Assembly: GCA_948567375.1 (NCBI GenBank)
Contig: OX419755.1
Coordinates: 4,841,001-4,905,000 of the forward strand
Source of the DNA: Lunularia cruciata
Taxonomy: Eukaryota > Streptophyta > Marchantiopsida > Lunulariales > Lunulariaceae
DNA: 64,000 nt
Direction: 5' to 3'
Both the position numbers and the translations under genes were made by a program. Positions 22,961 through 33,500 of this stretch are shown piece after piece (the stretch's first letter is position 1; each line of letters begins with the position of its first letter). The notes below the pieces were generated by a model. It searched no databases, was not told the origin of the DNA, and saw only the letters and a list, made by a program, of their open reading frames with translations.

Positions 22961-24099
22961 TCAGGAAGAATTTATCTTTTTTGGTGTATCCATGTCATGA
23001 ATTTATCGCACCAAATCTAGTTTTCTCAACCATTGGAGTTAGTCTTGGCAGTCATAGCTAAATCAATAGTTGCTTAGAGACTACTTAGTGTCTGCTAGAT
23101 TTTATGTTAGTGTTATTGATCACACTGTTGGAGCTAATGTTGGTGCTACTGTTGGTCATACCATTTGCACCATTAGATGGGCTGTTAGAGGCACTATTAG
23201 GGCTGGAGTGCTAGGTCAAGTCCAAAGGGTATACCTTCAAAGTGCAGCTCTAGAGAGCTCTTTTCTTTGATGTTGAGCCTTTGAGTTCCTAGCTATGGTG
23301 GACAGAGGTTGGCAAGCATCACTTTCAGTCTCTTAGCTAGAGTGGGTGTGGCTTGACAACACAATGAATGCTTGTTGTTGAAAGTTTCTTGAGTTGAATG
23401 ATTGATTTTTGATCTAAGCTGAGTGTAAACTGAATTGATTATTGTGGCACTTTAGAGTTTGTGTATGACTTCTTTATGAGTTGTGCTTCTATAGTGTATA
23501 ATTTTGATAGTGATGTATATTTCATAATGATGTACATATGCATGACACCATCTATAATTAGTTGTTTCTTCTTCTTTCTAATCTTGAAGTCTTCTTCTTT
23601 GAAAAAGACTCCATCGCCTCCTTTATTGCAATGTGCCACTTTTTGTATTCTTACTCTACATTACCTCCTCAGATGAAGAAAACTTGCAATTCCATATGAG
23701 TAAAGCAAAAGCTACAAAGCTAAAATACTCATGTATCTTTGATGCTCTCCAATCTCTATCAATATATCTATGCTCTTCCATAATGACTAGACTTCTCCCT
23801 CTTACTCTTACTAACTTCTCCCTTTTATGAACCACTCAAAGGTTCTAGGTGATGTGGAAGACTTGTATTTCTAACATAAACCTCTATCTATATAAAATTG
23901 GACTATAGAATTTGATCATTTTTTGTCTTAGTCATTGTGATGACCACCTTCACACTATTAGTACCTTTTTTCTATTTCCTTTTCTAATTTTTGTAGATTA
24001 ATGAGAGGTTAAGAAAGCTTTTGGCAAGGAACACATGATCTTGCCATTTTATCATCAATCTAGAAGGCAGCCATAAAAGAGGACAAGAAGATGACACAA
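22961..24099. other. Spacer, repeat-derived
   Basis: No gene recognised. The stretch 23935-24015 (CTATTAGTACCTTTT, then AATGAGAG.TCAAGAAA) has a diverged counterpart at 27505-27575 in the same orientation, pointing to another dispersed repeat family. Confidence 0.4.
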
Positions 24100-24835
24100 G
24101 GAAAAACACCATGGCTCTTCCACACCCACAGATCATGATGATAACAATCTCCATGACCATGCTTCTTGTGATCATGATCTTTGTGATCAAGATTGTGGTC
24201 CAAATTGTGGTCCATGATTGTGATTTCTTAACAATGATGACCTTACGGCCAACGCTTCTGAACAAAGAATTCCATACCAATACCATTGGCCCAATGGAAG
24301 ATCATCGGCTTGGAAGACCTTTGGTCCAAAAATCCTTGGTGCAAGTAGGTATATTTGTTGTTACATATCCAATTGAAGAAATCTTGGTCTTGTTGGAAGC
24401 ATCTTATCATGTGCTTTCCACTACTACCAAAATTGTAGTGTTTTGATGGCCAAAGCTGAATTTAAGACTATATGAAGTTTTGAACACCTTTGGTGCAAAT
24501 GACACCATTGGCATGGAAGAAACTATTGGCTTGCTCTAGAAGGCACTTTTGCAGTTGTACATATCTTTGGAAAGGAAACACCTTGGGTGGTGCACTATCA
24601 TGGTGAGAGACCATCAGAGTTGTCATGTTGTCATGGTGGGAGACCATCGGAGTCAAACACCATCATGGTGAAGACCATCAAAGTGGGACGATCACAATGA
24701 AAATGATGGTTATGACCATGATCATGATAACAATCATGGTCATGACACCATCAGGGTCAAACCTCATTGTAGTGGTAGTGCATTTGTACCCAAAAAACTG
24801 TATAGACCATGAGTGTGGTAGTATATTTGAACAAT
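24100..24835 (+). repeat. CATGATCATG-rich stretch and short minisatellite
   Basis: Two blocks, about 24125-24215 and 24690-24750, are dense in GATCATGATNACAATC and CATGATCATG. One plus-strand frame in each reads as an Asp/His/Asn-rich peptide (DHDDNNLHDHASCDHD and DGYDHDHDNNHGHD), so they may be copies of one His-rich coding segment, now full of stops. Between them TCATGGTG(A/G)(A/G)GACCATC(A/G)(A/G)AGT is repeated three times (about 24599, 24634 and 24664). No intact gene is supported. Confidence 0.45.
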
Positions 24836-27800
24836 AGGACAATTTTGCTGTGCTATGTTATTGGGACCATTTCATGAGGTGTAGTTGGAGTCAAACTATT
24901 GGTAGAATGTATAGTAGTAGCACAACCATGTAGGCCACATTGTCATAGAGTCAATTAGGTTAAGAAAAGGTAGTTACATTAGGGTGAGTATCAATTGGTT
25001 TAGTGCTAAATTTGGGGATTGTGGCTTCACACAGCCATTGGATGCACCCCATCTTTTTTTAGAAAAAGGTATAAGGGGAATCACCCAATATACTACAAGT
25101 TAAAGCTTGTGCAAAATTCTAGTTCCATCATTTTGTTGTCCATATTTGTCTATCCTTAGTTTGCAATTGTCTTTGTATGCATGAATTGGATTATGTGTTG
25201 GGGAAGATGCAATGAGTACCTCATGATCCTTAACACATCAATGTCAATATTGTGTATGTTTCATGATCATTGGATGGGGTAGTGGTGAGGAACTTGAAGT
25301 AGGAATGCAAGTGTTGAGGTGCGGGATGACAATCAACCTTTACTAGAGTGTTGGATCCCTAGGTGTTCTTAAGAATCAGGGTGATGTGCTGACCGACTAC
25401 AAGGGCTGTGAGCATTGTGAAGTACCACAAGTAACAAAAAACCCAACACATCACAAACCTACAGTATAGCAGTCAGGAATGCCTTTGGGAAGGATTGAAC
25501 ATTCTGGTTTGTAATGTGGTATACATGATATAGGTAATTGCAAAGGAAAAGACCTTCAGGGCTGATGACTTTCAAGATAGACTGGACCATCACCTTCAAG
25601 AGTCACATTTACAAAAGATTTTTTGTGAATGTTATTTGATTGTTTGAGTTTTTTCCTGTATTGTGCCAGTGTGGGGTGCATTCACTCTTCTAGGAATTGT
25701 CTTGCCCAAGAGGATAAAGACGTAACAATAGACAACTCATGACAAAGTGACACTTTTCCTTCAATCCTAGCCATTTCCAAACCGTATCCTCATGATAATG
25801 ACATGTTCTTACCAATTATACTATTAGTATGCCAACATTGGTTTGTCATAGTCATAATGATAGAGTTGAATATACTAGTCTTATGATGAAATATCATATC
25901 TCACTCATAAAAATGCAATGCTTACTTGGGTCCCAAGTTCTATACCCCTTTATCCTTATTATATCCAAAGAGTACATATTTCTTGATTTGAGATCTAACT
26001 TTGTTCATTGATTCTATTGGATATGGATATATGCCAAGCATACAATAGATCTAATTTTAGGGTAAACTATAAGCCTACCAAGTCACTTATGTACTAATGT
26101 TCTACATTCAATTGCAATATGTACTAGTGTTCTACACTCATTGCACAGGAAGGAGAGGGATTCACCAACTAATAAGCAGTGTTTACTACAAGGTAGTTAA
26201 CATTCCTCTTCTCTAAACCAATGTTTTTGAATATACTTTTAGCTCTTTCTAAGAGTGTACAATGCAATTCATATGCTTTGCCGTACCATTCTATTGAGGT
26301 ATGAGTGCCAGGTATGTTGATGAACAAACTCTTTGCTCTTACAAAACTGTCCAGAGATGTACTATCTGCAAGTGTTGTATCTCAATCACTTCACACTCCT
26401 CTCTATTTGTTTGTGTCATGACCTTTTAGTATCTAAAGATGGAAAAGATCACCAAATTATGTTTTATCATGTACACACATATGTAGATTCTCTCAAAGGA
26501 TTGTCAACAAAGGATATAAGATACAATCCTATTAATTTAAGCTACAAGTACAAGCTCCCATGCATAAGAATGCATACAATCCAATAATTCTTTTTTGCTA
26601 ATGATAATAATAGAAAAGCTTACTCTCCGTTGCTTTCACAATGCAAAATGCTTGCAAAATTTAACCTTACAAATCTTCCATTTTTAGCAATTATTACTTT
26701 GCTAATTTGGTCAAACCTCTCTTACTGATTCTCTTACTTGTAGGCCGTAAGTGAGTCAAGTTTTTTTCATCTTCATGTCCAAAGTATATCACTGCTACTC
26801 AATCTATAATGGTATCTCCTATCAACTCATATAAGTTTACCATCTTCTTACTTCTCATCCCAACTATAACTTTCTTTAAGACTCAATTCTAAGCTTCCCA
26901 CACCTTTAGCCGTTTGAATCCAACATACCCAATGATATCAAATTTTCCACAAATCAAGAACTAGTCCCATATCAACAGCAATTCTTAAAACATTTTCAAA
27001 CATCTTGATGCAAATTATACTGATCCTCATTACCTTACAATAGGAATTGGTACACTAGAGAATGACAATTCAAAAGTTTGTATGTACCAAACTAATCTTT
27101 AGTTGGACACATGTAATAAGAGCAATCTATCTATCTAAGATCTTCAAATTGATTTATACCTCTTGTGACACATAAAACATCCTCAAAAAATTATGTAATT
27201 TGTTGAGGTTTGTACAATTTGTACAAACTTCTTGAAATGACCTAATTGCTACATATGAAGCATTTTGCCTCAATGCCTCTTTATCTACACTTTGATCTAG
27301 ATTTATGTTTTATGATTTTTTACTATGATTTATGTTTCAATTTGTTCATTATCCCAACCCTAGTGAATAATATCTCATGATTTTTACCATAGCATTTTTA
27401 TCTTAGCATTTTTGTCTTTTATGCATCTCATTTGTCAACAAAGACAATATGACCACTTCAAGTCTATTATATCTTTGCCATATAACAGTGGTAGAAAGCC
27501 TTGTTCATGCTATTAGTACATTTCATTTCTTTTTCCCAATTTTCATGAAGTAATGAGAGATCAAGAAATTTATTAAAGTTAGTGTGGTACACACCTTTTT
27601 GTAATCTTTTTAGGGTTTTCAATTTTTTTTGCAAGGAAGTATTAGCATATTCTACCTTTTTGGTAGAAAAGTCTATGGATAGTGCATTCTTTGGAGTGAT
27701 GCCTCCTAAGCCAACAACCCAAATGATAGAGTATGGGTCAGAGGAACATCTAAAGGAAGAATGTAGGAAGTCCACTTGGGACTTGCTCAACGGCATATGG

Positions 27801-29340
27801 TTTGGGGGAGAAGTACTTCAGCCCAAAGATTTCCATATAAAATGACATTCAGCTCGGAAGCACTTTGCTCCACAATCAAAACTCAGCCAAATGAATTCAC
27901 TCTAGTTGCACTTCTTTCCTAACCTGACACATGGCAAGCACCATACACCAATTTGAATGCTCTGCCAATAAATCCAAGGATGATCTATAACACCCATTGA
28001 TTCATGTATGCTCTATTTTAATATTTAGTTTGCTATTGCAAATAGTTAAGAGATATTATTTATATAGAGTTAAAGAAAGCTTCTACATTAGCCATGATTA
28101 GCTAGAGTTAGTCACAGCCAAGATAGAGGTGACTCAACTTTGGAGGAAGGTGAAAGAGTGAGCATGTCTATTTTGGATTCTAGTGTATTAATTTGGTATT
28201 ATTCTTAGGTGTTTGGCTTTGAGGAAAGAGTTGACAACTCTTGGACCCACAAATCATTTTGGTTTGGACTTCTCTATAGTCAAAGGATAGTCCATGTGAA
28301 GGAATCCTTGACTTTGCAGTTGGGCCAAGATAAGACCACATGCTTACAGAATTATTCCCATGAGTTTAGATATTCCTTTAGACATCTAGAATTTAATGAC
28401 TTTTTGCCTAGTATCTAGTGATTTTACACTAGATAACTTGAGTTACTATGGTAAAAGTAACATTATTACTATTTCAAAAGTATAAAAGCTAGGGGTGAAG
28501 AGTTACTCATCATCCTTTTATTTGCAATTATCTCTCTCTCATTGAGTTCTCTAGTGAGAAATGGCTTGAGTCTTGGAGGTGCCTTGGAGTTCTAGCCTTG
28601 GAGGAGTGTGATGGTTTTTTGGTTCTTTGCCTTCTTAGTCCATGGTGCATTGCCCTATTAGCCACCATAGGTTCAACCTTAATGGGAGATAGGCTGACTC
28701 ATAGACTCTTTCAATTCAAGAAGGGTGGTTCACACTTTAAGAAGGGCAATTGGCATTTGGCCCAATGCATGCATTAAAACCCAAACCGTTGGGAAAGTGA
28801 TGGTTTGCATGTGTGAGTAGTACTCAACATTGAATAAGTGATAAGGAAGAAGGATGACCCAACCATTTTTAAGCTAAAGAATGACAAAAGACTTTGCCTA
28901 TAAAACAAAGTGGGAATGGCAATTTCCAATTTTTGCATTGCAAGTGATCAATTAAGCATAGCACAATCTTGATATTGATCATTTGTTGTTGTAGTTTTCT
29001 TGTCTTCAATGTCAAATCAACCTTTTCTTTTGTTCCTAAAACTATAAACTCTACTAATTTTCAATTCACATCTCTAACTTTTCAAACTAAGTTCTCACGG
29101 AGAATGAGTACAAAGAGATCAAAATGGAGAACTCCCAACCCCAACCCATCACTCAATGTATAACTCTGAACCCTAAGAAACTTAAAAATCCCCGTAACAT
29201 TTTACTCAATTCTTCAGTCTTTAATCTACATACTAATGCAACCAAAATTGAAAAACGAACGGAATCTACTATTCACTCAAGTTCTATATGCTAACATGTA
29301 TATCTTTCCTCTCACGTCTCTCTCTTTCCTCTTCCGTCTC
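24836..29340. other. Gene-poor spacer with dispersed repeats
   Basis: No gene is recognised in 4.5 kb. It holds the second copies of three dispersed repeats: 25670-25850 (with 1740-1920), 26905-27020 (with 12862-13030) and 27505-27575 (with 23935-24015). An open stretch at 27582-27845 (plus) and its opposite frame at 27467-27796 (minus) have no motif I know. The remainder shows nothing. Confidence 0.4.
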
Positions 29341-29355
29341 CACTCTCTCCCGACT

Positions 29356-29397
29356 CACGAGGTTGAGCACACTCGTCACGAGGTTGAGCACACTCGT
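29356..29397. repeat. 21-bp tandem pair
   Basis: CACGAGGTTGAGCACACTCG(T) is repeated twice, perfectly and without spacer. It is preceded by a CT-rich run (about 29310-29350). Confidence 0.8.
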
Positions 29398-29571
29398 CCA
29401 GTGTGTATTTTTTTTAATTTTTAGTAATAAACTGGGCATCCAAGTGGACCTATTTGCGCCACTTTGCTGTAGGGGATCCAAGTGTGAACGTTCTTGCATT
29501 TTCTGACTCGAGAGTGTTCCCCCTAGACAAACCTTAAACTTACTGATTGGAACTAAATGTAGCAATAGCTG

Positions 29572-30028
29572 TCAAAACGTTGAATGGCATACTGCGCTTT
29601 TAAGTTATCCTAGGATACTTACTCCCTCCAGCAATCTCAATGTATTATCCCAAAGTTAGCTACAAACGTATCAGCATACAATATCAGTTAATGTCAAAAT
29701 AGTTGAATGGCATAGTGCGCTTTTATATTATCGTAGGTTACTTACTCCCTCAAGCAATCTCAAATTATCCCAGAAGTTAGCTACAAATGCATCAGTATAT
29801 AATATCAGTTAATCTGGACTTGACATACGAAATCCGGGAGATGTTGCTTACTCCCTCCAGCAGTGTCAAGGAATGATACTAGAAGTTAGCTACAAATGTA
29901 TCAATATATAATATCAGTTAATCCGGACTTATCATACGAGAATCTTAGAGAGGTTACTCCCACTCTCCAGCAATGTTAATGAATTCTCCTAGAAGCTAGG
30001 TACAAATGTATCAATATAATTAAATCTC
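29572..30028. repeat. Four-unit tandem array upstream of copy 2
   Basis: Four head-to-tail units start at about 29572, 29692, 29821 and 29930. Shared blocks are TACTCCCTC(C/A)AGCAAT(C/G)T, AAGTTAGCTACAAATGTATC and ATATAATATCAGTTAATC.GGACTT. The first two units also share GTTGAATGGCATA.TGCGCTTTT. Unit length is about 100-130 bp. The array ends roughly 440 bp before the TATA motif of the receptor-like gene and could act in its promoter. Confidence 0.75.
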
Positions 30029-30507
30029 GTTTCTTCTAGGCCCACCAAGGAAGACTTTTTACTTCTAGACTTAAGGCCAGCGATATCGCACTGGAGCTTG
30101 AAAAGAAGCAGCGTTGCTTTAAAGCACTGAGAGTGCAGCAATTAATGACTCAGAGGGCATTGAGTCTGAGTACAGCTGATGGATTACCATACCGAGCTCT
30201 GCATACATGCCAGCAACAACCTCTTGTGGAGGGCCGTAAACAACATTGCTTCAAATTCGGTGGAGAGTAAGGATTTCGTAGTCCACGGGGCACCAGCCAC
30301 AGTTTTGAGTACCAGTCTCTAGAGCCGGAGTCCTGTTCCTCCGCGTCTGGATCGTTCTCGATGGTATACTACCGTATACATGCTAGCAATTCTGAAATAT
30401 CTTAGCGCCAGTCATCGATCATGAGTAGTCATTGTGTACTTGCTAGGCAGTCGGATTCCTAGAGTATATAATACTTGGTTCTCTTCTTTAAGTATGTTTG
30501 CAATTTA
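30029..30507. other. Promoter-proximal region of copy 2
   Basis: An open stretch at about 30068-30270 reads SDIALELEKKQRCFKALR and onward to CFKFGGE before a stop, but it has no suitable start codon and no donor in the phase needed for the next exon. I treat it as unexplained. The TATA motif lies at 30465. Confidence 0.3.
30465..30473 (+). promoter_or_regulatory. TATA box of copy 2 (TATATAATA)
   Basis: TATATAATA lies 43 bp before an ATG that opens a six-codon exon with a GTACGT donor. Spacing to that ATG leaves room for a transcription start near 30495 and a very short leader. It is preceded by the four-unit tandem array. Inference from sequence only. Confidence 0.4.
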
Positions 30508-33500
30508 ATGTTTTTAGAGATTCAAGTACGTCATTGGAAGTTCGGAGGCATTGATTTGCAGGAACATATTTAACAGTTACACCATGATTCAATCTTATCA
30601 GCGTTCATTTAAACTGTCTGCAGGTTCGCCAACTTAATAGCAGTGTATACTTGCTCTTTGAGCCCAAATGTGATCCTGAGTGGGACATTGTGTTCTTTCA
30701 TGGCTTACGCTTTGAGGGGGACTCCGGCGATCACCTCTCAACCTGGACGTCAGGGGATGGAGCGATATGCTGGCCATCGCGTTGGTTAGGTCCTAAATTT
30801 CCTCGTGCTAGAATTTTAACCATCGCTTATGATGCGAGCATAATCAAAACGGATAAAGAGGGCCGAATGGATTTTACACTGATTTGTGGGAATCTTTTAC
30901 TGGAGTTGGTAGATTTTCAGAAAGTTGGTTCACGTCCTGTGATTCTTGTTGGCCACTGCATAGGTGGTTTACTTATAAAGCAGTTATGCGTGAGAGCTTC
31001 TTTCCAGAATGGAGTGAGTAGTCCTGATAATCGACAGTGCGAATCCTTTCTAGAGAACATTAGAGGTGTGTTTTATTTTAGTACCGCGCATCTGGGGTGT
31101 AAACATCCGATGCACTCCAAGGGATACACTCTACGGTCTCTATTGTCTCTACTGTGTCGTCCGTCTTTAATCTGGAGCGAAATGAATGTTTATCTGTCAG
31201 AGCTAAACAATCCTGCTGGGAGACTTCAGCACGACTTCGATTCTCTAGGAAAAAAATATGGCTGGATATTTGCAAGCGCCATGGGGATGCAAGAAACCAC
31301 GTTCGTAAGTGATACTTCCTACTTGGTTTGAGTACTAAGTGTACTTCAGTTTAGTTAGGCACTGACTGCTGTAATAAAACATCTTCACCAGGATCTGAAA
31401 GTTTCTGGAAATTTGGAATTTGTTATCAAGTGGTCAGCGATGAAGTTCACTAATAGTTAGAATGGAGCAAGTGCAAGAATTGGGCAAGCTTTAATTTTGT
31501 TAGTTTTGCGATCCGTATCAATCTTTGACAGCAGCTGTATTATTGTATAATGAATGTGCATCAGGGCATCGGAGTCAAGGAGGCTTCAGCAAGAGTCTCC
31601 GGTTGTAGATTCTACTCGGAAAGGGAGGCCAGTCACCACACCATAACGAAGCCCGCGTCTCGAGAGTCCGGTACCTACATATTTCTCGAGGAGTTCATCT
31701 CCGATTGCTTCTCACTGCCGAGTTACAGGTGCAGAGTACCTGGAGCCCGAGTGTCTTCACCAATTCATCATCTTCCTGAGAAGTATGTGCTAGTCCAACC
31801 TCTGTTCGACGAATTGAAGAAAGCACTTGAGGAACCAGACGCATCGAACAGGCGGGTGGTCAATCTGCATGGAGCTCCTGGAACAGGTAAAACCAAGATG
31901 GCGGAATACATCGCTCACTATTATACAAATCCACACACAAATGCGAACACAGCCACGGGGAATGGCACATGGAAACCTGACTCGGTGTTCATAATCAATT
32001 GCGGGGGTGGAGACAATGTTACTGAAGATATCGAGGAAAAGTTGGCTAAGCTCTGCAAGGATCTCGGATTCACTGCTTCCACTGGCAGCACGATACCTGA
32101 AAGAGATAAACTTCCATCAATTCAAGAGAGATTAACTGATCTGCTCATGGATATAAGCGTGTTAATCATCTTGGATGATGTGTGGAGACATGAATATTTG
32201 TACAGTTTCCTTGTTCGCAGCAAGGGGGTCCGATATCTCGTTACCACTCAAATACAAGGTATATGGAAGAATAGCACCGTGTCATGGGCCACCCCTAAAG
32301 ACATACAGATGCCAAGACCGTCAAAGGATGATGCTCGGCAAATTCTTGCCTTGCATAACGATCAACTTCGTAGGGATCTCGAAAATTCCAGCATTTCGTG
32401 TGAGCTGAAGGTGATGTATCGGTCCTCCACATATCCATATGCAATTATCAGCAGCATGATTTAAAGACATAAGATCTTTAACGATGTGGAATTCTTCCAA
32501 TCGATTCTTACAGCTACAGTAGTTCCGAGCATACTGGAGATGCTAGACAATATCTTGACTGCTGGATGTCTATGTGTCAGCTCAATTTAGGTGTACATCC
32601 TGGTGAACATCGATATCGTGGATATACATTTATGATTGTGATCGTGAAGGCATGCAGGGGATATTTGGTACGCCGGAGTATTAGGTACTTGAATTGAATA
32701 TCAACTCGTTGATGGGTGAAGCACTTTTGCTAATTTAAAACTGGGATTGTTCGGTTGTTGCTTCAGGTAAAAGTGGACAAAGTGATCGAGGCTTGTGAGT
32801 ACCACCCCCTAGTACTTCTAAATATTGCTATGGAAATGAGCAAGGGGGACGGAAGCACGCACAGCGACCTTAAAGACTGGGAGGTGATAAGTAATCGCCT
32901 GGTGGATTTCGTGGATAATGAGGAGCCACAAGACGTAGAATTCTCCAAATTCGCTGGAGGAAGCTATCCCAGATCACTTGTTCCTTCCATGACACACATG
33001 GTGGACTCCCTACCGGAGAAGACGAGAGAGCTGTTCTATTTGGCTCTGGTTTGGGATTCTTCTAGGTCTACAAAGGTACCAGAGATATTTCTAAGCATCT
33101 TATTCCGAGCCGGAAGTGAAAAGAGAGGAAAGTCATATGTCAGGCTGAGGAAGGATTTGGAAGATAGAACGCTGATACAGTGTGAACACGGATTCGCACA
33201 GACTCGATACTACTGGCTTCACAAACTCAGAAAGGATATCATAGTGAAGAGGAAAAAGGACCAACTGAGTAAGGTCTTCGATTCCTTGTTATATCCAAAT
33301 TTAGCAGGACCTAATCGTGAGGGTGATTTAGCTAAGGCTCTTGCAGTTCTTTACGGTGCAAGAAATGTTGCAGATGATCACGACAATGCACCCTTTGACG
33401 CACCGATACTACGGCCGATGAGCACTTCGTTCGACAATGTGGTGTCACATGTTAATTGCGAAGCAGATGAGTTGCTGTTTGTCCGACAGGTTATTGAGCC

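Noticed and set aside
27467-27845. Overlapping plus and minus open frames as a gene
   Set aside because: No recognisable motif in either; partly overlaps a dispersed repeat shared with 23935-24015.
29572-30028. CRISPR-like array
   Set aside because: The units are long, adjacent and diverged with no separate constant-repeat/unique-spacer pattern, and the surrounding genes are eukaryotic.
30068-30270. An N-terminal coiled-coil exon of receptor-like copy 2
   Set aside because: The frame has no start codon before the Lys/Glu-rich part and no donor in the phase required by the exon at 30624; it also precedes the best TATA motif.
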